Origin: Nevskiaceae bacterium
Lineage (GTDB): Bacteria; Pseudomonadota; Gammaproteobacteria; Nevskiales; Nevskiaceae
Assembly (NCBI GenBank): GCA_008012115.1
Contig: SSEB01000008.1
Location: forward strand, 1 to 64,000
Length of the DNA stretch: 64,000 nucleotides
Reading direction: 5' to 3'
Positions 40,393-48,790 of this stretch are shown here, one piece after another (position 1 is the first letter of the stretch; each line of letters opens with the position of its first letter). Made by a program: the position numbers and the translations under genes. The notes below the pieces were generated by a model. That model saw nothing but the letters and a program-made list of their open reading frames with translations. It did not search any database and was not told where the DNA came from.

Positions 40393-40611
40393 TCAGGGCG
40401 CGCGTGTCTTCAGGCGCAGGGCGTGGATCTCGCGCCCCATCTTGTCGCCCAGCGTGGCGTAGACCAGGCGATGCTGGGCAATCAGCGACAGGCCGGCAAA
40501 GGCGGCGCTGACCACTTCGGCCTCGAAATGCTGGCCGTCGTCGCCGCGCACCGTCGCCTGCGCGCCGGGCAGGCCGGCTTCAATCAGTTTCTTGATGTCG
40601 TCTTTGTTCAT
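40393..40611 (-). CDS. ibaG: BolA-family protein (IbaG-like)
   Basis: A 72-residue BolA fold protein, start ATG 40611 (MNKDDIKKLIEAGLPGA). The helix-turn motif has conserved His and Cys-equivalent positions (HFEAEVVS and LIAQHRLVYATLG). Family members bind 2Fe-2S clusters with monothiol glutaredoxin; IbaG lies upstream of murA in E. coli as here. Confidence 0.88.
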   Translation of the reverse strand: MNKDDIKKLIEAGLPGAQATVRGDDGQHFEAEVVSAAFAGLSLIAQHRLVYATLGDKMGREIHALRLKTRAP

Positions 40612-40625
40612 GAAGGTATCCGCGC

Positions 40626-41393
40626 TCAGCGCTTCATCTTGTAGCCGGTCATCAGCATCCACAGGCAGATGGCGGTCATCAGCCCGAAGAAACCGCTGGC
40701 CCAGAGCAGGCTCTGCCAGATCGGCACGTCGGCCACGCCGAAGAAGCCAAAGCGGAAGCCGTCGATCAGGTAGAAGAAGGGATTGAAGTGCGAGGCCGCG
40801 AACCAGAACGGCGGCAGCGCATGCACCGAATAGAACACGCCGGAGAGAAAGCTCATCGGCGTGATCAGGAAGTTGGTGAAGGCGGCGATGTGGTCGAATT
40901 TCTGCGCGACGATGCCAGCGATCAGGCCCAGCACGGCGAGGCTGCCGCTGGAGAGCAGGAACACCGCCACCAGCGCCAGCGGCTCGTGCACTGGCAGGCG
41001 CACGAAGGGCAGCACCACGATCAGCATAGCCGCCGCCACCAGCACGGTGCGCACGATCGCCGCCAGCACGTAGGCGCCGAACCACTCCCACGGTCCCAGC
41101 GGCGCCATCTGCAGGAACACCAGATTGCCCATCACCTTGGACTGGATCAGCGAGGAGCTGGTGTTGGCGAAGGCGTTCTGGATCACCGTCATCATGATCA
41201 GGCCCGGCACCAGGAACTCGGTGTATTCCACGCCCGGATACACCGGCGCGCGGCCCTTCATCGCCTGCGCGAACACCAGCAGGTAGAGCAGCGCGGTGAT
41301 CACCGGCGCGGTCACGGTCTGGCCAAGCACGGCCCAGAAGCGCTTGATCTCCTTTTTGAGGAGCGTGAAAAACCCGCGTTGATTGGGCGTCAT
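40626..41393 (-). CDS. yadH: ABC-2 type transporter permease (YadH-like)
   Basis: A 255-residue inner-membrane permease with about six helices and the ABC-2 signature region. Start ATG 41393 (MTPNQRGFFTLLKKEIKRFW) overlaps the ATPase stop (ATGA). The longer frame to 41795 is a shadow of the ATPase gene. Very like E. coli YadH (256 aa); substrate unknown. Confidence 0.92.
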   Translation of the reverse strand: MTPNQRGFFTLLKKEIKRFWAVLGQTVTAPVITALLYLLVFAQAMKGRAPVYPGVEYTEFLVPGLIMMTVIQNAFANTSSSLIQSKVMGNLVFLQMAPLGPWEWFGAYVLAAIVRTVLVAAAMLIVVLPFVRLPVHEPLALVAVFLLSSGSLAVLGLIAGIVAQKFDHIAAFTNFLITPMSFLSGVFYSVHALPPFWFAASHFNPFFYLIDGFRFGFFGVADVPIWQSLLWASGFFGLMTAICLWMLMTGYKMKR

Positions 41394-42313
41394 GCCGCGG
41401 CCTCCGCCTTGCGGCCGGTGAGCTCGACGAAGATGTCCTCGAGGTCCGGATCGCGCGTCTGCACATCCTCGATGGCGACGCCATCGCGGCGCAGTGCCGC
41501 GAACACGCTGCCGAAGCTGGTCTTGGCGGTTTCGAGCTTGAGTTCGAGGCTGCCGTTGACCTGTCCGGCGACCAGCGGCTGCAACTCCGCCGGCAGGCTC
41601 GCGCCCTCGGCCAGCTTGAGCCGCAGGAAGCGGAACGGGTGCCGCGCCAGGAGTTGCGCGGTCGTCTCCAGCGCCTTGATCTCGCCCTTGTCGATGATGG
41701 CGATGCGCTCGCACATCTCCTGCGCCTCTTCCAGATAGTGCGTGGTCAACACCACCGTCGTGCCCTTGCGGTGCAGGTCGCGCATGAAGCGCCACAGCGT
41801 GCGGCGCAGCTCCACGTCGACGCCCGCGGTCGGTTCATCGAGAATCACCACCGGCGGCTGGTGCACCAGCGCCTGCGCAATCAGCACGCGGCGCTTCATG
41901 CCGCCGGACAGCGCGCGCATCGACACCTTGCGCTTGTCCCAGAGATCGAGCCGCTGCAGCATCTCGTCGATCCACGGCCACACTTCCTCGCCGCAGCCGT
42001 AGTAGCCGGCCTGGATGCGCAGCATGTCGGTGACGTTGAAGAACGGATCGAACACCAGTTCCTGCGGCACCACGCCGAGGCTGCGACGGGCAGCGCGGAA
42101 ATCGCGCACGGTATCGTGGCCCATGACGGTGACGCTGCCGGCGCTCATCTGCACGAGGCCGGCGATGATGTTGATGAGGGTGGACTTGCCGGCGCCGTTG
42201 GGGCCGAGCAGGCCGAAGAACTCGCCGCGCTGAATCTGGAATTCAACGCCCTTGAGGGCTTCGAGCTTGCCGTAGGTCTTGCGGACGCCGGAGATGGTGA
42301 GGGCGGCGGTCAT
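41390..42313 (-). CDS. yadG: ABC transporter ATP-binding protein (YadG-like)
   Basis: A 307-residue ATPase with Walker A GPNGAGKST, signature LSGGMKRR, Walker B VVILDEPTAGVD and H-loop LTTHYLEEA. It closely follows E. coli YadG in length and motifs and pairs with the YadH-like permease. It is probably an exporter. Confidence 0.93.
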   Translation of the reverse strand: MTAALTISGVRKTYGKLEALKGVEFQIQRGEFFGLLGPNGAGKSTLINIIAGLVQMSAGSVTVMGHDTVRDFRAARRSLGVVPQELVFDPFFNVTDMLRIQAGYYGCGEEVWPWIDEMLQRLDLWDKRKVSMRALSGGMKRRVLIAQALVHQPPVVILDEPTAGVDVELRRTLWRFMRDLHRKGTTVVLTTHYLEEAQEMCERIAIIDKGEIKALETTAQLLARHPFRFLRLKLAEGASLPAELQPLVAGQVNGSLELKLETAKTSFGSVFAALRRDGVAIEDVQTRDPDLEDIFVELTGRKAEAAA

Positions 42314-42393
42314 AGGGCGCGGATTATACGCGGCGGCCGTGCATCGGCGGACGCTTTTCGTCCGTAGTTGCGGGTTTCAACCTGCCATCGCCC

Positions 42394-43836
42394 ATGTCCA
42401 CCGTCCTGCTCTGGCTGCGCCGCGACCTGCGCCTGACCGACCACCCCGCCCTGCTGGCCGCCTGCGAGCGGCACCAGCGGGTGGTGCCGGTCTACATCCA
42501 CGCCCCGGACGAGGAGGCGCCCTGGGCGCCGGGCGGCGCCGCCCGCTGGTGGCTGCATCACAGCCTCAAGGCCCTGTCGGAGTCGCTCGCCGCCGCCGGG
42601 TCGCCGCTGGTGATCCGCGCCGGCGACAGCCTCGACACCCTGCGCGCACTGGCCGACGAAACCGGCGCGCGTGCCGTCTACTGGAGCCGTCTCTACGAGC
42701 CGGCCGCCATCGCCCGCGACCGCCGCGTCAAGGACGCCCTGCGCCGCGACGGCCTGGAGGTCGAGAGCTTCAACAGCGCCCTGTTGTGCGAGCCCTGGAC
42801 GGTCAAGACCGGCAGCGGCGATCCCTACCGCGTGTTCACGCCGTTCTGGCGCAATGCCGTCACCCGCCTGGCGGAGACACGGCCGCAGCCCGCGCCGACG
42901 CGGATCGCCGGCCCGGCGCAGGCACCGCAAAGCCTGCCGCTGAACGCGCTGGGCCTGCTGCCGAAAATCGCCTGGGATGATGGTCTCTACGCCTACTGCC
43001 GGCCCGGCGAGGCCGCCGCGCTGGAGCGGCTGGATCGCTTCTGCGAGGAGCGCATTGCCCGCTACAGCGCCCAGCGCGATGTGCCGGGCGTTGCGGCCAC
43101 CTCGGGGCTGTCGCCGTACCTGCACTTTGGCGAGATCAGTCCGCGACAGATCGTGGCCCGCGCCCAGGCGCAGGCGGCAGCCGGCGGCGAGGCCGGCCTG
43201 CTCGCCGGCAGCGAGCATTTCATCCGTGAGGTCGGCTGGCGCGAGTTCGGCCATCACCTGCTGTTTCATTTTCCGCAGACGCCGGATCAGCCGCTCTACG
43301 CCGACAAGTACGGCCGCTTTCCCTGGCGCGCGCCGGCCGATTACGCCGATGACCTGCGCGCCTGGCAGCGCGGCCGCACCGGCATTCCCATCGTCGATGC
43401 CGGCATGCGCCAGCTCTGGGCCACGGGCTGGATGCACAACCGCGTGCGCATGATTGTCGCCAGCCTGCTGACCAAGAACCTGCTGATTCCCTGGCAGGAG
43501 GGCGCCCGCTGGTTCTGGGACACGCTGGTCGACGCCAGCCTCGCCAACAACACGCTGGGTTGGCAGTGGAGCGCCGGCTGCGGTGCCGATGCCGCGCCCT
43601 ATTACCGCATCTTCAACCCGGTGCTGCAGAGCGCCAAGTTCGACCCGCAGGGCGTCTACCTGCGTCAGTGGCTGCCGGAACTCGCGGCACTGCCCGATGA
43701 CGCCCTCCACGCTCCCTGGGAAAAACCCGCCCTGCTCGCCGGCACCGGCTATCCGCTGCCGATCATCGACCTCGCCGCCTCGCGGGACCGCGCCCTGGCA
43801 GCCTACGACGCGATCAAGACGCCGCAACCCGGCTGA
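42394..43836 (+). CDS. phrB: Deoxyribodipyrimidine photolyase
   Basis: A 480-residue light-driven repair enzyme. The N-terminal alpha/beta antenna domain starts VLLWLRRDLRLTDHPAL. The FAD domain has VGWREFGHHLLFHFP, PIVDAGMRQLWATGWMHNR and WQWSAGCGADAAPYYRIFNP, characteristic of class I CPD photolyases. It is divergent from yadG, 80 bp apart. Confidence 0.96.
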   Translation: MSTVLLWLRRDLRLTDHPALLAACERHQRVVPVYIHAPDEEAPWAPGGAARWWLHHSLKALSESLAAAGSPLVIRAGDSLDTLRALADETGARAVYWSRLYEPAAIARDRRVKDALRRDGLEVESFNSALLCEPWTVKTGSGDPYRVFTPFWRNAVTRLAETRPQPAPTRIAGPAQAPQSLPLNALGLLPKIAWDDGLYAYCRPGEAAALERLDRFCEERIARYSAQRDVPGVAATSGLSPYLHFGEISPRQIVARAQAQAAAGGEAGLLAGSEHFIREVGWREFGHHLLFHFPQTPDQPLYADKYGRFPWRAPADYADDLRAWQRGRTGIPIVDAGMRQLWATGWMHNRVRMIVASLLTKNLLIPWQEGARWFWDTLVDASLANNTLGWQWSAGCGADAAPYYRIFNPVLQSAKFDPQGVYLRQWLPELAALPDDALHAPWEKPALLAGTGYPLPIIDLAASRDRALAAYDAIKTPQPG

Positions 43837-43895
43837 GCGGGCGCAGGGCGACCGGGTCCGCATGCTGGAAGCCCGCGCGCACGTCGCCCGGCCGT

Positions 43896-44005
43896 CACCC
43901 GCTTCCGGCGTCTTGCCTGGGCAATATGTTTTAAAGTGTTTATCTAATTTTATTTAGATAGATCATTAATAACATTCCACGCACCCGCTGTCGCCCCAGC
44001 GGGTG
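43896..44005 (+). repeat. 110-bp two-tier palindrome, copy E5 (with extra hairpin at right end)
   Basis: Outer boxes CACCCGCT and AGCGGGTG, 110 bp. Inner boxes GTTTTAAA (43928) and TTAATAAC (ending 43973) keep the 32-bp offsets. An additional CACCCGCT at 43982-43989 can pair with the right outer box, making a local 8-bp stem with an 8-nt loop. It lies between the photolyase gene and the toxin-antitoxin pair. Confidence 0.88.
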
Positions 44006-44035
44006 GCGGTGCGATGCGTTCTCCGGCATCATTCA

Positions 44036-44061
44036 AACGTCATTACAGACGTTATAACGTC
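44036..44061. promoter_or_regulatory. Candidate operator of the toxin-antitoxin pair
   Basis: Two overlapping dyads: AACGTC-N6-GACGTT, and the perfect palindrome GACGTTATAACGTC, ending 13 bp before the antitoxin start codon. AbrB/MazE-type antitoxins usually autorepress through palindromes at this position. Confidence 0.65.
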
Positions 44062-44074
44062 ACCGGAGCCCGCC

Positions 44075-44299
44075 ATGAAGCTCAAGATCACCACCATCGG
44101 CAATTCCGCCGGCGTCATCCTGCCCAAGGAACTGCTCGCGCGCCTGCGCGTGGACAAGGGCGACGAGTTGTACGTCACCGAAACCCCGGACGGCATCAAG
44201 CTGATGCCGCACGACCCGGTGTTCGCACAGCAGATGGAAGTGGCCGAGCGCGTGATGCGCAAGCGCCGCACCATGCTGCGCAAGCTTGCTGATAGCTGA
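44075..44299 (+). CDS. AbrB/MazE-type antitoxin
   Basis: A 74-residue SpoVT/AbrB-fold DNA-binding protein: MKLKITTIGNSAGVILPKEL then VDKGDELYVTETPDGI, the swapped-hairpin beta barrel. The basic C-terminus (RVMRKRRTMLRKL) likely contacts the toxin. It precedes the Doc gene by 8 bp. The start at 44075 follows a GGAG-like site. Confidence 0.9.
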   Translation: MKLKITTIGNSAGVILPKELLARLRVDKGDELYVTETPDGIKLMPHDPVFAQQMEVAERVMRKRRTMLRKLADS

Positions 44300-44307
44300 G
44301 CGGCGCC

Positions 44308-44697
44308 GTGATCGTCTGGATCGAACTGCCGCTGGTGCTGGCGCTGCATGATCGTCAGATCGCCGAGCACGGCGGCAGCGCCGGCGTGCGCGACGAGGGC
44401 CTGCTGAAATCCGCGCTGGCCCGGCCGCAGCAACTCTTCGCCTACGGCGACCCGCCGCCGGACCTCGCCGATCTCGCCGCCAGCCTCGCCTTCGGCATCG
44501 CCAAGAATCATCCGTTTGTGGATGGCAACAAGCGCAGCGCCGTCGTCAGTTGCGAAACCTTCATCGAACTGAACGACGCCGCGCTCGCCGCCGATGACGC
44601 CGAGTTCTACCAGGCCATCCTGTTCCTGGCGGAGAGCAAATTCACCGAACAGGAATTCGCCGCGTGGTTGCGTACGCACATCAGCGTCGACAACTAA
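44308..44697 (+). CDS. doc: Doc-family toxin (Fic fold)
   Basis: A 129-residue Doc protein that starts with GTG. The Fic/Doc catalytic motif HPFVDGNKR (HxFx(D/N)GNKR) is intact. Doc of phage P1 phosphorylates EF-Tu and stops translation; the same is expected here but unproven. The partner is an AbrB-type rather than Phd antitoxin. Confidence 0.92.
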   Translation: MIVWIELPLVLALHDRQIAEHGGSAGVRDEGLLKSALARPQQLFAYGDPPPDLADLAASLAFGIAKNHPFVDGNKRSAVVSCETFIELNDAALAADDAEFYQAILFLAESKFTEQEFAAWLRTHISVDN

Positions 44698-44742
44698 GGG
44701 GTAAGTGCAGGAGCCACGTGAAAAATATGTAGGGGCCTCGCA

Positions 44743-44787
44743 GAAGAACTACGGCAAACGTGACTGGGTTCGGAAAAGTAGTTCTTC
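44743..44787. other. Inverted repeat between doc and the nuclease-helicase gene
   Basis: GAAGAACTAC and GTAGTTCTTC form a perfect 10-bp stem around 25 nt, in the gap between the converging genes. It may be a bidirectional terminator; T and A runs flank it on the right. Confidence 0.5.
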
Positions 44788-44832
44788 ACGCACAAAAAAA
44801 ACAAGCGGGCGATGTCTCCATCCCAAAAGCAG

Positions 44833-47094
44833 TCATAACAACGAGGAAACAATGTATTCCCTGGTCTCTGCGTCCTTGATCCAGAGATACATGCCCTTAA
44901 GCGCTCTGGTCATAAGAATTCGGTAGGCTTGCGCGACCTTCTTTGTAAGCTCGACTGTGGAGGCGCCTTCTCCATGCTCCGCCTTCGAGCGCCGCAATAG
45001 CTGGCTGAGAGCGCTTTCGTGCATAAACTCGGGATTCAGATGCCACCGGCCGTCGCGCCAGACCATATCTTCCAACCACATTAGACCAACGTAGTCATAG
45101 TCAAAGCCTCGCACAGCATACGGGCATCCCACCTCAGATAGAGGATCAACAGCGATTTGCCCTCCTAGCTTGGCTTGAACGAAATAGCTGTAGTCATCCG
45201 TTCCTACGGGTACAACATTCCATACGCGACTCCAAACGCGAGTCTGTCCATCAACAGACATCGACTCGTGAAAGTCCTGCTCTGACGGCGGCAACAAATG
45301 AGGATTGGTTACACCGCGCGTTTTCCAAGTTCGCGAGTAGGACGACAACAGCCTTGCGGTATTCCCAGCGGCGATCCGTTCTCGCAGTAAGGATTCCATC
45401 GAAAACGGATCATCAACAACTTTAAATTCGAAAGGGCTACGCCTTGTTCGCGCATTAAGTACGACAACATTTCCGCTGCGCCGGTAGTCAGCCCTGGTCT
45501 CAGCAACTCTCAGTATGCCGTTTGAGTTTCTGGCATCTCTAGCCTCCTCGCGATTGGCATCTACGGTCGATGGGAAAAACCAAGCAGACGCCAAGACTTT
45601 ATTCCGCTCAATCGAGGCGCCGGACAGAATCGTTCCCACCCAATCAACGTATTCAGTCGATCCGCCGCATCGAAACTGCGCACCCTCAAGGCTTACAACT
45701 TCTAGCTCGCCAGCCCCAAGCTCTTTTGCCCAAGCTTTCAAATCATCCAATGTAGTATTTTCGCGATGCCTGAAACCCTGTTCAGGATCAAGGAAAAGAA
45801 CCGTGAGCGTAGACACGCGCATGATGTGATATGCCTGCGGTCCTAAGGAAGGAGCGAACCCAAACTGGCCGACTCCACCATCGCGTTCGGTGTTGATCAG
45901 ACTGTGAGCTTCATCCACCAGACAGATCAACGTAGAGTCATCTTCAGCACCACTACGTGCGATCTCTCCAGCAGACCGCAGCGCTTCCAGATTCGACCTC
46001 CACTCGGCTGTACCCGCCAAGAAACTCTCGCCTCGTGCTTTTCGCAATTTTCCAACCCGACCAGTCGTTATCGGGTGAAAAGTAGAAGCCTTTCGAATTA
46101 CGCCACGAGCTCCATCCACCCCCAAAGAACCGAAAATCTCCAACCAGTTCGAACTTTGAGACATTGAGGTGGTTGTGAAAACGATATCGCCTTTGGGCAC
46201 CTCTGCCATCATGGATATCTCAGCCCAAAGCTTTGCCGCAACAGCCGATTTGCCGCTTCCAGGAGGGCCGACGATCACTACAACCTTCTTGCGCAATTTG
46301 CCGTGCTTCCAACGCTGAATCGTCTCTTCAACAATCGCCTTGCACAGAGCTAAGGCACGTCGTTGATTGTCCAGTAACTCGAACGCTCTCGTTTTGGTTG
46401 TTTGCACCTGCTTCGCGATCTGCTGGACGAACCCACGCGTCTGGCGGTAGCGTCCGTCGGAAAATTCTTTCGCCCAAACAGGGTCCGCGCTCGTAAGTCG
46501 GCTGCGAAGATAGTCCGGTAAGATCCTCGCTATATGTTCTTGCGAGCAGTTGAAGACTGGGTAATTTTCTGCGAGCGCGTCATTCGGTGCCTGGATATAC
46601 GGCTGCACCACCATGTCCCTAGTAAACAGCACGCATCCGTGAACTGCAGCTCCTTTCTCCTGAACTGCAGAGTGAAAGTGGCGACAATATTCAACGTACC
46701 CTTTCACCTGCTCTGAAGGATGCAACTCTTGAGTGCCGCGTCGCTCTATCAGGCCCTCCGCAGCACCCGGCTTATCAGTTCGTGTTATCCAGTGCTTGAG
46801 CTCGATTATTACAGCCGATGGCGTCCCTTCGCACGAGCCGAGTAACACGGCGTCGGCAAAACATCCCGACGCAGGAAGTTGGTACTCAACGGCGAGATTT
46901 CCGTTTCCACCAAAATAGAGATGCATTTGCTGCATCGGCTGCGGATCAAGAACGCGGACAAGTTGAGGAAGAGATTCGCGCCAAGCTTTCGCTTCCTCGG
47001 CACCCATTCGACTAGTCTCGCTTTGCAGATCCGCAACGAGTTCATCGATGCTATTCCGCACGCGGCCCCTAAACTCTTCTACGGTCAGAAGCAC
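44833..47094 (-). CDS. PD-(D/E)XK nuclease-like / DUF2075 helicase fusion, possible defence protein
   Basis: A 753-residue protein if started at GTG 47094, which has an ideal ribosome site (TAAGGAGG, 7 bp). An upstream GTG at 47142 inside repeat E6 has none. The N-terminal part (about residues 60-130) shows a PD-(D/E)XK-like pattern: FADAVLLGSC then VIIELKHW. Residues about 270-740 are a DUF2075/Schlafen-like SF1 helicase: Walker A VGPPGSGKSA, Walker B TLICLVDEAH, DPEQGFRHRE and the late motif YPY-type VRGFDYDYVGLMWLED. No signal peptide. GC content is clearly lower than that of the flanking genes. This domain pairing is found in suspected phage-defence genes; function is inferred. Confidence 0.8.
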   Translation of the reverse strand: MLLTVEEFRGRVRNSIDELVADLQSETSRMGAEEAKAWRESLPQLVRVLDPQPMQQMHLYFGGNGNLAVEYQLPASGCFADAVLLGSCEGTPSAVIIELKHWITRTDKPGAAEGLIERRGTQELHPSEQVKGYVEYCRHFHSAVQEKGAAVHGCVLFTRDMVVQPYIQAPNDALAENYPVFNCSQEHIARILPDYLRSRLTSADPVWAKEFSDGRYRQTRGFVQQIAKQVQTTKTRAFELLDNQRRALALCKAIVEETIQRWKHGKLRKKVVVIVGPPGSGKSAVAAKLWAEISMMAEVPKGDIVFTTTSMSQSSNWLEIFGSLGVDGARGVIRKASTFHPITTGRVGKLRKARGESFLAGTAEWRSNLEALRSAGEIARSGAEDDSTLICLVDEAHSLINTERDGGVGQFGFAPSLGPQAYHIMRVSTLTVLFLDPEQGFRHRENTTLDDLKAWAKELGAGELEVVSLEGAQFRCGGSTEYVDWVGTILSGASIERNKVLASAWFFPSTVDANREEARDARNSNGILRVAETRADYRRSGNVVVLNARTRRSPFEFKVVDDPFSMESLLRERIAAGNTARLLSSYSRTWKTRGVTNPHLLPPSEQDFHESMSVDGQTRVWSRVWNVVPVGTDDYSYFVQAKLGGQIAVDPLSEVGCPYAVRGFDYDYVGLMWLEDMVWRDGRWHLNPEFMHESALSQLLRRSKAEHGEGASTVELTKKVAQAYRILMTRALKGMYLWIKDAETREYIVSSLL

Positions 47095-47139
47095 AGCTTG
47101 CCTCCTTATTTTGGGCCAAGATAACAGATCAAAAATCGC

Positions 47140-47249
47140 CACCCGCTCTCGCCAGTTCGCGATTCCATTTCGTTATATTTTATTTAATAAATTTTTTATT
47201 GATAAATAATTAATAACAATTCCAAGGCGCCTGAAACGTGGAGCGGGTG
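47140..47249 (+). repeat. 110-bp two-tier palindrome, copy E6
   Basis: Outer boxes CACCCGCTC and GAGCGGGTG, 110 bp. Inner arms GTTATATTTTATTTAATA (47172) and TGATAAATAATTAATAAC (ending 47217), 32 bp from each end, with a 10-bp centre. It separates the divergent nuclease-helicase and kdsD genes. Confidence 0.9.
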
Positions 47250-47309
47250 GGCCATTTTGGGACTCAGCGGTTATCATTCGCGCTCTTTCTTGTAGGAATT
47301 CCCTTGCAC

Positions 47310-48281
47310 ATGGATGCTGCAGCGCTGCAACAGATGGGCCGCAAGGTGCTGGAGATCGAGCGTGACGCGCTCTCGGCCCTGCTGCCGCGCATCAACGCCG
47401 ACTTCGCCCGCGCCTGCGAACTCATGCTGGCGTGCAAGGGCCGCATCGTCGTCACCGGCATGGGCAAGAGCGGCCACGTCGGCAGCAAGATCGCGGCGAC
47501 GCTGGCCTCCACCGGCACGCCGGCGTTCTTTGTGCACCCGGGCGAGGCCAGCCACGGCGACCTCGGCATGATCACCAAGCAGGATGTGGTGCTGGCGATG
47601 AGCAATTCCGGCGAAACCGCCGAGGTGCTGACCATCCTGCCGCTGATCAAGCGCATGGGCGCACCGCTGATCGCCATGACCGGCAAACCGTCTTCGACGC
47701 TGGCCAAGACCGCCGACGTGCATCTCGACGTGTCCGTCGCGCAGGAAGCCTGCCCGCTGAATCTCGCGCCGACCGCCAGCACCACGGCGACGCTGGCGAT
47801 GGGTGACGCGCTGGCGGTGGCGCTGCTGGAAGCGCGCGGCTTCACGCCGGAAGACTTCGCGATGTCGCACCCCGGCGGCTCGCTGGGCCGCAAGCTGCTG
47901 CTGAAGATCGCCGATCTGATGCACACCGGCGAGCGCCTGCCCACCGTCGCGCCGACCGCGACGCTGAGCGAAGCCCTGCTGGAGATGACGCGCAAGGGTC
48001 TGGGCATGACCGCCATCGTCGACGAGGCCGGCGCCGTGCTCGGCGTCTACACCGACGGCGATCTGCGCCGCACGCTGGAACAGGGCGTGGATGTGCGCAG
48101 CGCGAAGATCGTGGACGTGATGACCAAGGGCGGCAAGAGCGTGCAGGCCGATCACCTCGCCGCCGAAGCGGTGCAGCTGATGGAAAAGCACAAGATCACC
48201 GCGCTGCTGGTGCTCGATAACGCCGGCAAGCTGGTCGGCGCGATTCACATGCAGGACCTGCTGCGGGCGGGCGTGGTATGA
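47310..48281 (+). CDS. kdsD: Arabinose-5-phosphate isomerase KdsD
   Basis: A 323-residue enzyme making arabinose-5-P for KDO. The SIS domain (VTGMGKSGHVGSKIAATLAS, about residues 45-180) is followed by two CBS domains. The start at 47310 (MDAAALQQMG) is preferred to 47238, which lies in repeat E6. It starts the LPS operon kdsD-kdsC-lptC-lptA-lptB. Confidence 0.96.
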   Translation: MDAAALQQMGRKVLEIERDALSALLPRINADFARACELMLACKGRIVVTGMGKSGHVGSKIAATLASTGTPAFFVHPGEASHGDLGMITKQDVVLAMSNSGETAEVLTILPLIKRMGAPLIAMTGKPSSTLAKTADVHLDVSVAQEACPLNLAPTASTTATLAMGDALAVALLEARGFTPEDFAMSHPGGSLGRKLLLKIADLMHTGERLPTVAPTATLSEALLEMTRKGLGMTAIVDEAGAVLGVYTDGDLRRTLEQGVDVRSAKIVDVMTKGGKSVQADHLAAEAVQLMEKHKITALLVLDNAGKLVGAIHMQDLLRAGVV

Positions 48282-48790
48282 GCAAGCTGACGCTGGCCGC
48301 AGTCAAGAAGCGCGCCAAGAAAATCCGCTGCGTGTTTCTCGACATCGACGGCGTGATGACCGACTGCAAGCTGTACCTCGCGGCCGATGGCAGCGAGCTG
48401 AAAGCCGTCAACGTCAAGGATGGCCTGGGCATGAAGCTGCTGATGCAGGCCGGCGTCGAGGTGGCGGTGATCTCGGGCCGTCCGTCGGCGGCGATGCAGA
48501 AGCGCTTGGAATCGCTGGGCCTGCGCCACATCTACCTCGCCACCGAAGACAAGCTGCCGGCCTACGAGGCGGTGCAGAAGAAGCTCGGCATCGGCGACGC
48601 CGAATGCGCGCACGTCGGCGACGACACGCCCGACCTGCCGCTGTTCGCACGCGTCGGCCTTGCCGTCGCCGTGGCGGACGCCCATCCCAAGGCGCTGGCC
48701 AAAGCGCACTGGCAGACGCGCAACGTCGGCGGCAACGGCGCGATCCGCGAAGTGGCCGACCTGATTCTCGCCGCGCAGGGCCGGGACTGA
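48278..48790 (+). CDS. kdsC: KDO-8-phosphate phosphatase KdsC
   Basis: A 170-residue HAD phosphatase. The catalytic motif is CVFLDIDGVMTD, then VISGRPS and the Asp pair GDDTPDLPLF. ATGA overlap with kdsD and one-base overlap with lptC. Confidence 0.96.
   Translation: MSKLTLAAVKKRAKKIRCVFLDIDGVMTDCKLYLAADGSELKAVNVKDGLGMKLLMQAGVEVAVISGRPSAAMQKRLESLGLRHIYLATEDKLPAYEAVQKKLGIGDAECAHVGDDTPDLPLFARVGLAVAVADAHPKALAKAHWQTRNVGGNGAIREVADLILAAQGRD

Noticed and set aside
42470-42490. Another outer box (AGCGGGTGG) inside the photolyase gene
   Set aside because: There is no partner box at 110 bp and no AT-rich core, so it is a chance match.
47095-47142. Start of the nuclease-helicase gene at GTG 47142 inside repeat E6
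   Set aside because: There is no ribosome site there, while GTG 47094 has a near-perfect TAAGGAGG at correct spacing.
47238-47309. Longer kdsD start at 47238
   Set aside because: It begins in the right outer box of E6 and adds residues not seen in KdsD; 47310 matches the family.
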